Shown here: piece after piece, positions 26,227 to 35,388 of the stretch
Layout: each line of letters begins with the position of its first letter
How positions within the stretch are numbered: the stretch's first letter is position 1
NCBI GenBank assembly: GCA_038562165.1
Contig: JBCFAO010000002.1
Location: forward strand, 62,001-126,000
Length of the DNA stretch: 64,000 nt
Source of the DNA: WRMS01 sp038562165
Lineage (GTDB): Bacteria; Bacillota; Peptococcia; DRI-13; UBA5745
Direction: 5' to 3'
The notes under the pieces: model-generated
Databases searched by the model: none
What the model was told of the DNA's origin: nothing
Seen by the model: only the letters and a program-made list of their open reading frames with translations
Made by a program: the position numbers and the translations under genes

Positions 26227-27225
26227 ATGAGAAAAAAAGAGAGAAGCCAGGGCCTATGGGGATTTCAGGAACTTGGCGGTTTAAATAAGAGGGCCGGCCT
26301 GCCAAGAGCTTCAACATTAAACAAAATGATGGGGGAAGGGGGCCGCCGGACGAGAGGCGGCAGAGGCTTGCTGGGAAAACGCTGGTTTTGGCAGGCCACG
26401 GCCTGTGTAGCTCTTTTGGCTATGATTATTACTGTATTTGCTTTGCCGGGGGAAAGGGCCGCCCGCACCCAACAGGTAATTAAGCGCTATGTGGTGGAGG
26501 ACTATGGCTTGACGCCGGTTTTCAGCTTTATGGATGCGGTAATGACCTGGGGCGATGTAACGGAGAAGCCGGAAAGCTTTGAACTGCCGGCAGCGGCTCA
26601 AGTGTCTTTGCCTACGGACGGCCGGATGCTGAGTTCCGGCCTGCAGCCAGAAGGGCCGGAGGCTCAAGGGACGGCTGCGCCTGTACAAGGGGCGGATGGA
26701 GCGGCAAGCGGTGAAGAAGCCGGCAGAGCCAGCGGGCCGAAAACCGCTGAGGGTGACCAGGAGGGCGGAGAGAAGGCCGCCGCCGATGGCGAGGCTGCCG
26801 ATAAGGGCATAGGCAAAGGCTCGGAGACGAAAGAGGACGAAAAAAAACAGGCCGATGAAATTGCCATTGCTGCCGGAGCCTTGGCCGATGACCAGGGCAT
26901 CTGGATTGAGACCGAGGCTGGCAGCAGCATCCGGGCGGCCATGGATGGCAAGATCAGCGATTTGGGCAAAGCCGAAAGCGGCGTGTCCTGGTTTGTGCTG
27001 GACAGCGGCCTGGGTTGGACTTTTCGTTACAGCCATTGCCAAGACTTGCAGATCGCTCAGGGCGACCAGGTGAAGCAGGGCCAGCTTTTAGGCAAAACCG
27101 CCAATGTCCGCAGCGCCGGAGATGGCGAGGATACAGTGGGCCGAGAGGTGGGCAGACTATATGTTCAGGTGTACTATAAAGGCCGGGCTTTGGATCCAGC
27201 AGCATTCTTTTTAGGCGGCCATTGA
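26227..27225 (+). CDS. SpoIVFA-like membrane protein with degenerate M23 (LytM) domain
   Basis: This protein of about 332 residues has a basic cytoplasmic N-terminus, one membrane span (ACVALLAMIITVFAL, about residues 60-80), and a long Gly/Ala/Glu/Lys-rich linker. A C-terminal LytM fold is recognised by IRAAMDGKISDLG, FRYSHCQDLQIAQGDQVKQGQLLG and LYVQVYYKGRALDPAAFF. The first zinc motif is lost (EAGSS for HxGxD) and the last HxH is replaced by YVQVY, so it is not a peptidase. Position before the radical SAM/rng/rplU/obgE block matches SpoIVFA, the regulator of the SpoIVFB protease. No SpoIVFB gene follows. ATG at 26227 follows GGGGGGAAG. Confidence 0.65.
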   Translation: MRKKERSQGLWGFQELGGLNKRAGLPRASTLNKMMGEGGRRTRGGRGLLGKRWFWQATACVALLAMIITVFALPGERAARTQQVIKRYVVEDYGLTPVFSFMDAVMTWGDVTEKPESFELPAAAQVSLPTDGRMLSSGLQPEGPEAQGTAAPVQGADGAASGEEAGRASGPKTAEGDQEGGEKAAADGEAADKGIGKGSETKEDEKKQADEIAIAAGALADDQGIWIETEAGSSIRAAMDGKISDLGKAESGVSWFVLDSGLGWTFRYSHCQDLQIAQGDQVKQGQLLGKTANVRSAGDGEDTVGREVGRLYVQVYYKGRALDPAAFFLGGH

Positions 27226-27286
27226 GTTGCACCTGTATAATATGTTAAAATATATTTTACGGAATTAAAAGAACAGGTGCTGATTC

Positions 27287-28270
27287 ATGTATAGCTATCA
27301 ATTTGCTGCAAAAAAGCTGGAGGACATTGACCTTCAGGCTTTTGTGGAGGACAAGCTGCCGGAAAGCTTCAAGCCGGGGCTGAAAAAAGATATTTTTCTT
27401 ATCACTACCCCCGAAGATATGATTCAGTTGCAGCCTCTGTTTGGGTTTGACCAGGAGACCGTGGCGGATTGCCTGAATTATGATGAAAATATCCGCCATG
27501 AAGCCTATTCCGGCTATGATTTTATCAGTTTGCTTTACTTTTATGTCAACAGCGACCTGTCTACAGTCTCCGCCGAGGTTAATATTTATCTGGGTAAAAA
27601 CTACTGCCTGTTGGTTTTGCCTGATGATATCGATGATGGTGTGCTTAGCAAGTGGCGGGAGCAAGTCATGGCCAAAATTACGAAATTCAGCCATGAGGAG
27701 CTTAGCTGCAATAGAATATGCTATTTTATCATGGACGCTTTTTTGCAGCGGCTGCTGGAAAGCATGGAGCGGATAGAAGACGAGATCAATAAAATGGAAG
27801 ACTTCATGCTGAACCATCAGGTGGACAAGAATTTTTTGGGCTCCATCAACCGTCTGCGGGAGATCGCTTACCTGTTGAAAAAAATGTGCCGGCCCTTGCT
27901 TTACGTGGGCGACGGCTTGCTGATGAATGAAAACGGCTTAATTGCCAAAGAAAGCTATAAGTTCTTTAAAAATATTGATACAAGGATCAATAAATTATAT
28001 GATTTTTCCGTTAGCCTTCAGGAATATTCCAATCAGATGCTGGGTATGTACGAAAGCAAAATTGCTATGCAGACCAATGAGGTGGTCAATAAATTGACGG
28101 TGATTACCGTGTTCTTTGCCCCGTTAACCATCATCACCGGCATTTATGGCATGAACTTTATTTATATGCCGGAACTATCCTGGAAGCTGGGCTATTTGTT
28201 TTCCTTCGGTCTCATGGCTTTGGTGAGCCTGATTATCTATATTATATTAAAAATTAAAAAATGGATTTAA
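27287..28270 (+). CDS. corA: CorA-family magnesium/divalent cation channel
   Basis: This 327-residue CorA-type protein has a large soluble N-terminal funnel domain and two C-terminal membrane helices. The signature YGMNF lies near residue 288, followed by IYMPEL in the external loop. Length and topology are normal. It sits where SpoIVFB would be expected in the sporulation block, and the radical SAM gene starts nine bases after its stop. Confidence 0.93.
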   Translation: MYSYQFAAKKLEDIDLQAFVEDKLPESFKPGLKKDIFLITTPEDMIQLQPLFGFDQETVADCLNYDENIRHEAYSGYDFISLLYFYVNSDLSTVSAEVNIYLGKNYCLLVLPDDIDDGVLSKWREQVMAKITKFSHEELSCNRICYFIMDAFLQRLLESMERIEDEINKMEDFMLNHQVDKNFLGSINRLREIAYLLKKMCRPLLYVGDGLLMNENGLIAKESYKFFKNIDTRINKLYDFSVSLQEYSNQMLGMYESKIAMQTNEVVNKLTVITVFFAPLTIITGIYGMNFIYMPELSWKLGYLFSFGLMALVSLIIYIILKIKKWI

Positions 28271-28279
28271 GGAGTATTC

Positions 28280-30136
28280 ATGAAGGACTGTATCGAATTG
28301 GTAAAACCTTATTTGCAGCAAGTGGTCAAGCCCCAGCGTTATCTGGGCGGGGAATTAAATGAGATCAAGAAGGAATGGGATTCGGTGCAGTGCCGTTTTC
28401 TTTTTGCTTTTCCCGACGTTTACGATGTGGGTATGTCCCATCTGGGGCTGCAAATTTTATATGAGGCCGTAAACCGCCGGTCCGGCCTGCTGATGGAGCG
28501 GACCTTCTCTCCCTGGCTGGACATGGAGGCTATTATGATCAAGCAGGGTATACCTCTGTATGCCCTGGAGTCGGGGCGGCCTGCCGCCGATTTCGATTGC
28601 ATTGGCTTTACCTTGCAGCATGAGATGAGCTATACCAACGTTCTGCAAATGCTGAAGCTGGCCGGTATTGCTTATTGGGCCAAAGACCGGGGGGACCAAG
28701 ACCCTCTGATTATTGCCGGCGGCCCTTGCGTGGCCAATGTGGAGCCCCTGGCTCCTTTTCTTGATGCGGTAGTGGTGGGGGAAGGCGAGGAGCTTTTGCC
28801 GGCACTGTTGGAAACCATTGGCCGCCATAAGGAAAAACGCCGGGGAGCCGTGGACAAGTCCCTGCTTCTTGAAGAGTTGTCGGCTCTGGAAGGCGTCTAT
28901 ATCCCTTCCCTTAAAGGCCCGGTGATCAAAAAGGCCAGGCTAAAGGAAATGGATGAGGCTGTATTCTCTCTTACTCCTTTGGTGCCCTACATTGAGGTGG
29001 TTCATGACCGGATGATGGTGGAGGTCCTGCGGGGCTGTACCCGGGGCTGCCGTTTTTGCCAGGCCGGCATGATTTACCGGCCGGTGCGGGAGCGGTCCAA
29101 GGAGGCTTTACTGGCCCAGGCCCGGGCCCTCAGAGACAATACGGGCCACAATGAGATTGCCCTAACCTCCCTCAGCAGCTCCGACCATACCTGCATCAAG
29201 GAAATTGTGGAAGAGCTGACAGCGGAGTTTAATAAGGAAAGGATCAGCATATCTCTGCCTTCTTTGCGGGCCAACCATTTTTCCGTATCTTTGGCCGAAG
29301 AGATCCAAAAAGTCCGCCGTACCGGCTTTACCTTTGCGCCGGAGGCCGGCAGCCAGCGGATGCGGGATGTGATTAATAAGGGCGTAACAGAAGAAGCTTT
29401 GCTGGCCACGGTGGAAAAAGCGGTTTCCGCCGGCTGGCAGCAGATTAAATTATATTTTATGATCGGCTTGCCGGGAGAGACCATGGAAGACGTGGAAGCC
29501 ATTGCCGAGCTCTGCGAAAAAGTCGTGCAGGCCGGCACCAGGGTGATGAAGGAGCAAGGCCGCCGGGGGGGCCTTCGGGTGACCTGCGCCGTATCCAATT
29601 TTGTGCCCAAGGCCCAAACACCCTTTCAATGGGTGGGACAGGCCGGCCAGGAAGAGTTAAAGGCCAAGCAGCGGCGGCTGAAAGAGAAGATCAAGGACCG
29701 CCGTATTTCCTATAATTATCACGACGCCTTCACCAGTATGCTGGAGGCCGTCTTTGCCCGGGGCGGCCGGGAGTTGGCTCCCGTTTTGGCTGCCGCTGTG
29801 GAGAAGGGCTGCCATTTCGATAGCTGGACGGAAGAGCTGCGCCGGGATAGCTGGCGGCAGGCTTTTGAGGAGCTGGGTTTGGATATGGAGGCTCTGGCCA
29901 CCAGGAGCTTTGATTTGGACAGCCCCCTACCCTGGGATCATCTGGATTACGGCGTCAGCAAAAGCTATTTGCTGAGAGAATACAAAAAGTCCTTGGAAGC
30001 AGCTATCACCGGTGACTGCCGTTATAACGGCTGCAGCGGCTGCGGCGTCTGCGCTTTTGGTATCGATGAGTCCAGCGGCGGCGGCAGCCGGCGGATCGGG
30101 GAGAATATTTTGCACGGAGAGGCGGTGGACCAGTGA
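28280..30136 (+). CDS. Radical SAM protein of the B12-binding TIGR03960 type
   Basis: This 618-residue protein has an N-terminal cobalamin-binding-like domain (FPDVYDVGMSHLGLQIL, GGPCVANVEPLAPFLDAVVVGEGEE). The radical SAM core has its iron-sulfur motif in GCTRGCRFCQAG. GLPGETMEDVEAIAELCEKV and a cysteine-rich end (CRYNGCSGCGVC) follow. The family is always found beside a DUF2344 protein and RNase G in Clostridia; it is predicted to modify RNA or a ribosomal component, but the substrate is unproven. The next gene overlaps its stop (GTGA). Confidence 0.88.
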   Translation: MKDCIELVKPYLQQVVKPQRYLGGELNEIKKEWDSVQCRFLFAFPDVYDVGMSHLGLQILYEAVNRRSGLLMERTFSPWLDMEAIMIKQGIPLYALESGRPAADFDCIGFTLQHEMSYTNVLQMLKLAGIAYWAKDRGDQDPLIIAGGPCVANVEPLAPFLDAVVVGEGEELLPALLETIGRHKEKRRGAVDKSLLLEELSALEGVYIPSLKGPVIKKARLKEMDEAVFSLTPLVPYIEVVHDRMMVEVLRGCTRGCRFCQAGMIYRPVRERSKEALLAQARALRDNTGHNEIALTSLSSSDHTCIKEIVEELTAEFNKERISISLPSLRANHFSVSLAEEIQKVRRTGFTFAPEAGSQRMRDVINKGVTEEALLATVEKAVSAGWQQIKLYFMIGLPGETMEDVEAIAELCEKVVQAGTRVMKEQGRRGGLRVTCAVSNFVPKAQTPFQWVGQAGQEELKAKQRRLKEKIKDRRISYNYHDAFTSMLEAVFARGGRELAPVLAAAVEKGCHFDSWTEELRRDSWRQAFEELGLDMEALATRSFDLDSPLPWDHLDYGVSKSYLLREYKKSLEAAITGDCRYNGCSGCGVCAFGIDESSGGGSRRIGENILHGEAVDQ

Positions 30137-30888
30137 AAATCCGAATTTGCTATGGCAAAACCGAGAGGGGCAGTTACCTTTCCCATCTGGACCTGGCCCG
30201 CACCATGGAGCGCAGCTTGCGCCGGGCCAAAGCTCCTTTAGCCTTTTCCGAAGGCTTCAACCCTCACCCTAAGCTGTCCTTTGCTTCGGCTCTGGCTGTG
30301 GGCACCACCGGTTGCCGGGAGTACTTGGATGTGGAGCTGGCTGCCCGGGTTAATGTAAAAGCCCTCAGCCAGGCTCTGGAAAAAGCCTTGCCGCCGGCCT
30401 TGGCTTTTGTGGCGGCAGAGGAAATCCGGGAAAACAGCAAAAGTTTATCGGCTATTGTTAATTTAGCGGTATATAGAATCAAGGTTGCGGTCAAGCCTGA
30501 AGATGAGGAAAAAGTAGCCTTAGGTATAGAAAAAGTGCTGGCGGCGTCGGAACTGTGGCGAAAGCCTAAGGAGAAACCGGGCAAGAAGCCTACGCCGGCC
30601 AAAGAAGTCCGGGGCCTGATCCGGCAGATCAGCGTCATGGAGCCGACGCCGGCAGGAGCGGCGGCGGGGAATGAGGCGGAAAATGCCGGCAGAGATGAAA
30701 AAACCGTTGAATTAGAAATGGTCTTGAGGCTTAGCGCCGAGGGACAACTGCGGCCCCAGGAGTTATGGGAAATGATTGCCGCCGCCGGGGATTTTGAGGC
30801 CCTTACGCCTTTGGCGGTATGCCGCCGGGCTTTGTTGATCGAGCAAGGCGGTAAACGATTTGCCCCTATGGAAGGAGTAAGGGATTAG
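30133..30888 (+). CDS. DUF2344 (TIGR03936) protein, radical SAM partner
   Basis: This 251-residue protein begins MKIRICYGKTERGSYLSHLDL and contains RAKAPLAFSEGFNPHPKLSFA, the DUF2344 signature. GTG is the start codon and overlaps the radical SAM stop by four bases. The family forms a conserved pair, in some species a fusion, with the TIGR03960 radical SAM protein. A joint role in RNA or ribosome modification is inferred. Confidence 0.87.
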   Translation: MKIRICYGKTERGSYLSHLDLARTMERSLRRAKAPLAFSEGFNPHPKLSFASALAVGTTGCREYLDVELAARVNVKALSQALEKALPPALAFVAAEEIRENSKSLSAIVNLAVYRIKVAVKPEDEEKVALGIEKVLAASELWRKPKEKPGKKPTPAKEVRGLIRQISVMEPTPAGAAAGNEAENAGRDEKTVELEMVLRLSAEGQLRPQELWEMIAAAGDFEALTPLAVCRRALLIEQGGKRFAPMEGVRD

Positions 30889-30889
30889 G

Positions 30890-32131
30890 ATGCGCAGAGA
30901 GTTGTTGATGCGTTCGCAAGCCAATGAGACTACGGTGGCCGCCATTGAAGACGGCCGCTTGGTGGAACTTTATGTGGAGCGGGAATTCGACTGCCGGGTT
31001 GTGGGCAATATATACAAAGGCGTGGTCAAAAATATTTTGCCCGGCATGCAAGCTGCTTTTGTCGATATAGGGCTGGAGAAAAATGCCTTTCTTTATGTAG
31101 ACGACGCCTGGGCCGGTATGGCAGGCCAGGAACAGATTTTGGCCGAAACCCCTATTCAGAACCTGCTGAAAGAAGGGCAGGAGCTGATGGTGCAAATTAC
31201 CAAAGAGCCGGTAGGCTCAAAAGGAGCACGGATTACGGCTCAAATCACTTTGCCCGGCCGCTATCTGGTGCTGATGCCTACGGTGAATCACGGCGCCGTA
31301 TCCCGGCGCATCCAAAACCCGGCGGAGCGTCAGCGGCTCCAGGCTCTGGCCGAAGAGCTGCGGCCGGAAAACATGGGTCTTATTGTCCGCACCGTAGGAG
31401 AGGGGATTTTCCGGGAAGAGTTGATCCAAGATCAAAAGCAGTTGCTGCTGGTTTGGGAGGGGATCAAAAGCCGTTTTGAGCAATGCGGCGCCAAAGGCTT
31501 GATTTATAAGGACCTGGGCCTGCGCCAACGCATACTGCGGGATGTGTTCAGCTCAGATATCAACCGGCTGATGGTCAATTCCCGGGCTTTGTACAATGAG
31601 GTGCAGGAATACCTGGACATGATGGAGCCTCAGTTGAAACGCAAGGTTTTTGTCTGCAATATCGAGGAGCTCTTCGATAAATATTCCATTGAGCAGGAGA
31701 TGGCCATAGCACTTGACCGGAAGGTCTGGCTGAAAAACGGCAGCTATCTGATTATCGACCGCACCGAGGCCTTGACGGTCATCGACGTCAATACCGGCAA
31801 ATACGTGGGCAGCACAGACTTAACGGATACGATTTTGCGGACCAACATGGAGGCGGCCCGGGAGATTGCCCGGCAGTTGCGAATCCGCAATATCGGCGGT
31901 ATCATCATTATCGACTTTATTGACATGGAAGTGGAGCCTCACAAGCAAAAGGTGCTGGATGTGCTGGCGGCGGAGTTAAGCAAGGATAAGGTTCCCACCC
32001 ATGTTTTGGGGATTACGGCTTTGGGTCTGGTGGAAATCACCCGCAAAAAGGTGCGCCAATCCCTGGACAGCACCCTGGAGACACTGTGTCCCCAATGTGC
32101 GGGAAAAGGCCGTATTCCCTTGAAAAATTAA
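30890..32131 (+). CDS. rng: Ribonuclease G/E family endoribonuclease
   Basis: This 413-residue Rne/Rng protein has an N-terminal S1 domain (CRVVGNIYKGVVKNILPGMQAAFVDIG), the catalytic region with LTVIDVNTG (Mg-binding Asp) and IIIIDFIDM, and the zinc-link CPQCAGKG close to the end. It cleaves AU-rich single-stranded RNA, in 16S maturation and mRNA decay. It is shorter than E. coli RNase G but complete in motifs. It ends just before the promoter of the L21 operon. Confidence 0.92.
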   Translation: MRRELLMRSQANETTVAAIEDGRLVELYVEREFDCRVVGNIYKGVVKNILPGMQAAFVDIGLEKNAFLYVDDAWAGMAGQEQILAETPIQNLLKEGQELMVQITKEPVGSKGARITAQITLPGRYLVLMPTVNHGAVSRRIQNPAERQRLQALAEELRPENMGLIVRTVGEGIFREELIQDQKQLLLVWEGIKSRFEQCGAKGLIYKDLGLRQRILRDVFSSDINRLMVNSRALYNEVQEYLDMMEPQLKRKVFVCNIEELFDKYSIEQEMAIALDRKVWLKNGSYLIIDRTEALTVIDVNTGKYVGSTDLTDTILRTNMEAAREIARQLRIRNIGGIIIIDFIDMEVEPHKQKVLDVLAAELSKDKVPTHVLGITALGLVEITRKKVRQSLDSTLETLCPQCAGKGRIPLKN

Positions 32132-32144
32132 GGTAAGAATTAAT

Positions 32145-32173
32145 TTGACAATTGTAGTCAACAATGATATATT
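32145..32173 (+). promoter_or_regulatory. Sigma-A promoter of rplU
   Basis: TTGACA (32145-32150), a 17-base spacer and TATATT (32168-32173) make a near-consensus vegetative promoter. Confidence 0.85.
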
Positions 32174-32179
32174 ATTTTA

Positions 32180-32331
32180 ACGTAGGTGCTGCGTATCGTC
32201 AGGATACGAATGCCTGCCAAACCGCTCGCCCAAGGCATCCTTTCATCCGCCGCCAACCGGCAGGATAGAGGGATAAAAATGCTGCGGCTGCCTTTCAGGG
32301 CGGCGAGTCCAGGACAGGAGGTGTAATGTAA
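32180..32331 (+). ncRNA. Probable rplU (L21) 5' leader
   Basis: About 150 bases of transcribed leader lie between the promoter and the rplU ATG. It contains paired segments such as CGTATC/GATACG near 32192-32210 and GCTGCCTTTCAGGGCGGC-like pairings near 32286-32306. Its place fits the known ribosomal protein L21 leader of Firmicutes, an autoregulatory RNA. I have not matched the consensus structure. Confidence 0.5.
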
Positions 32332-32643
32332 ATGTATGCAATTGTAGAAACCGGCGGTAAGCAGTTCAAAGTCCAGAAGGGCGATGTGCTTTGCGTGGAG
32401 AAGCTGGCAGCCGAGGTGGGTGAAACCGTCGAGGTAGCCAAGGTTCTGGCTCTGGGCCAGGAGAGCGGTCTCACCGTAGGCAAGCCTTATGTGGAAGGCG
32501 CTAAGGTCGTACTGAAGGTCATGGAGCAGGGCAAAGGCGAAAAAGTTCTGGTTTTCAAGTACAAGGCCAAAAAGAAATTCCGCAAGCTGCGGGGTCATCG
32601 TCAGCCTTATTCCAAAGTGGTTGTTGACGAGATTTTAGCCTAA
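32332..32643 (+). CDS. rplU: 50S ribosomal protein L21
   Basis: The 103-residue product begins MYAIVETGGKQFKVQKGD and contains KKKFRKLRGHRQPYSKV, both diagnostic of L21, which binds 23S rRNA. GGAGGTG lies upstream of the ATG. The stop overlaps the prp start (TAATG). It heads the rplU-prp-rpmA operon. Confidence 0.98.
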   Translation: MYAIVETGGKQFKVQKGDVLCVEKLAAEVGETVEVAKVLALGQESGLTVGKPYVEGAKVVLKVMEQGKGEKVLVFKYKAKKKFRKLRGHRQPYSKVVVDEILA

Positions 32644-32972
32644 TGATCCGGGTCAGGATCAAAGGCAGCTCCCATAAGATCGAAGGTTTTTCGGTCTGGG
32701 GCCATGCCGGATTTGCCGCTTACGGCCAGGATGTGGTTTGTGCCGGCGTATCCGCTGTTGCCACCACCGCATTGCTCGGACTTACGGAGTTGCTGGCTGA
32801 AGATGTTTGTTATCGTATTTTACCCCAGGGTCTGATCTATTGCCGTCTGGCCAAGACATTGTCCCCAGACAAGGCCCGGGATGCCCAAGTAATTCTTGCC
32901 ACCATGGTTCTGGGGCTGGAGGCTATCCGGCGGGACCATCAAGGCTACATTGATTTTGCCTATAGGAGGTGA
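32643..32972 (+). CDS. prp: Ribosomal-processing cysteine protease Prp
   Basis: This 109-residue YsxB/Prp protein has the catalytic His in GHAGFA (residues 20-25) and Cys in DVVCAGVSA. In Firmicutes, Prp removes the N-terminal extension of L27, and the L27 encoded next carries that extension. It lies between rplU and rpmA, with overlap on the left and five bases to rpmA on the right. Confidence 0.95.
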   Translation: MIRVRIKGSSHKIEGFSVWGHAGFAAYGQDVVCAGVSAVATTALLGLTELLAEDVCYRILPQGLIYCRLAKTLSPDKARDAQVILATMVLGLEAIRRDHQGYIDFAYRR

Positions 32973-32977
32973 ATGCC

Positions 32978-33268
32978 ATGATCAGAATGAATTTACAGCT
33001 TTTTGCCCACAAAAAGGGCGTCGGCAGCTCCCGCAATGGCCGGGACAGCGCCGCCCAGCGTTTGGGTGTAAAAAAATATGACGGCGAAAAAGTTTCCGCC
33101 GGCAATATTCTTATCCGCCAGCGGGGGACGAAGGTTCATCCCGGCACAAACGTAGGTTTGGGCAAGGATGATACCCTTTTTGCCCTGATCGACGGCTATG
33201 TCAAGTTTGAACATCTGGACAAAAGCCGCAAACGGGTCAGCATTTACGCAGAAAAAGTGCAGGCATAA
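32978..33268 (+). CDS. rpmA: 50S ribosomal protein L27 with cleavable N-terminal extension
   Basis: The product is about 96 residues. It starts MIRMNLQLFAHKKGVGSS; by analogy with Staphylococcus, Prp should cut after LQLF to expose AHKKG at the peptidyl transferase centre. ATG at 32978 has AGGAGG nine bases upstream and is preferred to GTG at 32969. RQRGTKVHPGTNVGLGKDDTLFA is the L27 core. Confidence 0.97.
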   Translation: MIRMNLQLFAHKKGVGSSRNGRDSAAQRLGVKKYDGEKVSAGNILIRQRGTKVHPGTNVGLGKDDTLFALIDGYVKFEHLDKSRKRVSIYAEKVQA

Positions 33269-33293
33269 GGGTTTTCTTGTTCGACAGGGTTAT

Positions 33294-33320
33294 ATAGGCC
33301 TCGGCACTGCCGGGGCTTTT
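33294..33320 (+). terminator. Terminator after rpmA
   Basis: GGCCTCGGC pairs with GCCGGGGC and a T-run follows. It separates the L21/L27 operon from obgE. Confidence 0.7.
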
Positions 33321-33356
33321 TCAATCTCCTGATCTGAGGGGATTAAAAGGAGAGCT

Positions 33357-34631
33357 ATGTTTTACGATTACGCAAAAATTTTTGTTAAGGCCGGTAAAGG
33401 CGGCGACGGTATGGTCGCTTTTCGCCGGGAAAAATATGTTCCGGCGGGAGGCCCTTCCGGCGGCGACGGCGGCCGGGGCGGCAATGTGGTTTTCATTGCC
33501 GATGAGGGTTTGCGCACCCTGGTGGATTTCCGTTTTAAAAAACATTTTCATGGAACTCCCGGGCAAGCCGGCCGCAGCAAAAACATGCATGGGGCCGCCG
33601 GCGGCGACCTTACGGTCAAGGTGCCCGTAGGCACTGTGGTGAAACGGGAAGACGGCACCGTGGTAGGAGATCTGATCTGCCACCGGCAGAAGCTTACGGT
33701 AGCCAAAGGCGGCCGGGGGGGCAAGGGCAATGCCCGTTTCGTTTCCTCCGTTAACCGGGCCCCTCAGATAGCGGACAACGGCGAACCGGGGGAAGAGGGC
33801 TGGCTGGTATTGGAGCTGAAGCTTTTGGCTGATGTGGGCCTGATCGGCTTCCCCAATGTGGGCAAATCCTCCATCATCTCAAGGGTGTCTGCCGCCAAAC
33901 CAAAAATTGCCGATTACCATTTTACGACTATCGATCCTAATTTAGGCGTAGTACGCCTTGATGAAGAAGAAAGCTTCGTTTTAGTAGATATCCCCGGCTT
34001 AATTGAAGGCGCTGGGGAAGGCGCCGGCCTGGGTCACCGGTTTTTGCGCCATGTGGAAAGAACAAGGCTGCTGATTCACGTTTTGGATATTGCCGGTTCC
34101 GAAGGCCGGGATCCCCTGGCGGATTTTGAGCAAATCCAAAAGGAGCTGGAAATATACAGCCCCGGTTTGAGTCAGAAGCCCCAGATAATTGCCGCCAATA
34201 AGATGGATTTACCGGAAGGGGCGGAGAATCTGATCCGCTTGCAGGAAAAACTGGGGGATAGCTATGAAATTTTCTCCCTGTCTGCCGCCACCGGCCAAGG
34301 CTGCCAGGAATTGATGCGGGCAGCAGGCAACCGTCTGAAAGAATTGCCTATCCTGCCGGAAATCACTGTCGAGGACGAAGTGAAAATCACCCGTCTGGAA
34401 GGAGCCGAAGGGCCGGCTCTGTTGGTCAGGAGGGAAAATGATTACTGGGTTTTGGCAGGCCATGAAGTGGAACGCCAAATCCTGCGGACTAACTTTGCCA
34501 ATGAAGCGGCGGTCAGCCGTCTGCTGAAAATATTACGATCCCTGGATGTGGACAAAGCCCTGCGTCAGGCAGGCGCCCAAAATGGCGATACGATTGTCAT
34601 TGGTCCTATGGAATTTGAGTTTTTTGACTGA
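33357..34631 (+). CDS. obgE: GTPase ObgE/CgtA
   Basis: This 424-residue GTPase acts in 50S assembly and the stringent response. The glycine-rich Obg fold lies in residues 1-158 (GGDGGRGGNVVF), then the G domain with GFPNVGKSS, DIPGLIEGA and NKMD. A C-terminal OCT domain ends MEFEFFD. The length is normal. GGAGAG precedes the ATG. In B. subtilis spo0B lies between rpmA and obg; it is absent here. Confidence 0.97.
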   Translation: MFYDYAKIFVKAGKGGDGMVAFRREKYVPAGGPSGGDGGRGGNVVFIADEGLRTLVDFRFKKHFHGTPGQAGRSKNMHGAAGGDLTVKVPVGTVVKREDGTVVGDLICHRQKLTVAKGGRGGKGNARFVSSVNRAPQIADNGEPGEEGWLVLELKLLADVGLIGFPNVGKSSIISRVSAAKPKIADYHFTTIDPNLGVVRLDEEESFVLVDIPGLIEGAGEGAGLGHRFLRHVERTRLLIHVLDIAGSEGRDPLADFEQIQKELEIYSPGLSQKPQIIAANKMDLPEGAENLIRLQEKLGDSYEIFSLSAATGQGCQELMRAAGNRLKELPILPEITVEDEVKITRLEGAEGPALLVRRENDYWVLAGHEVERQILRTNFANEAAVSRLLKILRSLDVDKALRQAGAQNGDTIVIGPMEFEFFD

Positions 34632-34671
34632 TTAATCCGGAAATAGTATGATAGTAGGAGGCAAGGGGATC

Positions 34672-35373
34672 ATGAGACGCTTAAAAGCGGTACTGGCGAT
34701 ACAAGCCCCGGAATCCTTACGGCTTTTACGGGCAAATTTGCGAGCCGGAGGTTATGATGTGGAAACCGCCCAGGGTGGGCGGGAGGTCCTCAGTAATATC
34801 AGCGAAAATTACAGCGACCTGTTGGTGATTGGGGAAGCCTTGCCGGACATGGACGGCTTGGAATTCGTCAATACCCTCAGGCTTAGCAGCAATATCCCCA
34901 TTGTAATGATGGCCAAGGAAGAAGGCAGCGCCGGGGTGGTGGCTGCCCTCAATGCCGGCGTTGACGATTTTTTATGCTATCCGTATTCTACCGACGAGTT
35001 TTTTGCCAGGGTAGGCGCGGTAATGCGCCGCATCGGCAGAGAAATTTACCGGGCGGAGGACGGCAAAAAAAGAATCGGCAGCCTGATTATCGATATGAGC
35101 CAGCGGCAGGTTATTGTCAAGGGCAAAGCGGCCTCTTTGACGCCTACCGAGTTTAAACTCTTGGTTTATCTGGCGGAAAGACCCGACCAGGTGATCAGCC
35201 ATGAGGAACTGTTGATTCATGTCTGGGGCGCCGAATACGCCGATTATGTTCATTATCTTCGTGTAGGCATCGGACGGCTGCGTCAGAAAATTGAAAAGGA
35301 TCCGGCATCCCCCATTTATTTAGTTACCTGCAGCGGTGTTGGCTATATGCTTCAGGATAATGTTAACCGCTGA
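34672..35373 (+). CDS. OmpR-type regulator with degenerate receiver domain
   Basis: This protein of about 233 residues has a receiver-like domain (1-115) and a C-terminal winged helix (LTPTEFKLLVYLAERPDQVISHEELL; VGIGRLRQKIEKDP). The receiver has lost its chemistry. The acidic pair after the first strand is replaced by QA, the phospho-Asp position reads VIGEALPDMDG with Gly for Asp, and the switch Lys before Pro is Tyr (CYPYS). It is therefore probably not phosphorylated. ATG at 34672 follows AGGAGGC; the ATG at 34648 has no ribosome site. It precedes an ATPase and a sensory hydrogenase gene, a likely joint signalling unit. Confidence 0.85.
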   Translation: MRRLKAVLAIQAPESLRLLRANLRAGGYDVETAQGGREVLSNISENYSDLLVIGEALPDMDGLEFVNTLRLSSNIPIVMMAKEEGSAGVVAALNAGVDDFLCYPYSTDEFFARVGAVMRRIGREIYRAEDGKKRIGSLIIDMSQRQVIVKGKAASLTPTEFKLLVYLAERPDQVISHEELLIHVWGAEYADYVHYLRVGIGRLRQKIEKDPASPIYLVTCSGVGYMLQDNVNR

Positions 35374-35388
35374 GAAGGGGGAGAATGG

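Noticed and set aside
26317..27042. Minus-strand 241-codon frame opposite the SpoIVFA-like gene
   Set aside because: It has no start signal or motif, and the plus frame has a membrane span and LytM fold in the expected gene order.
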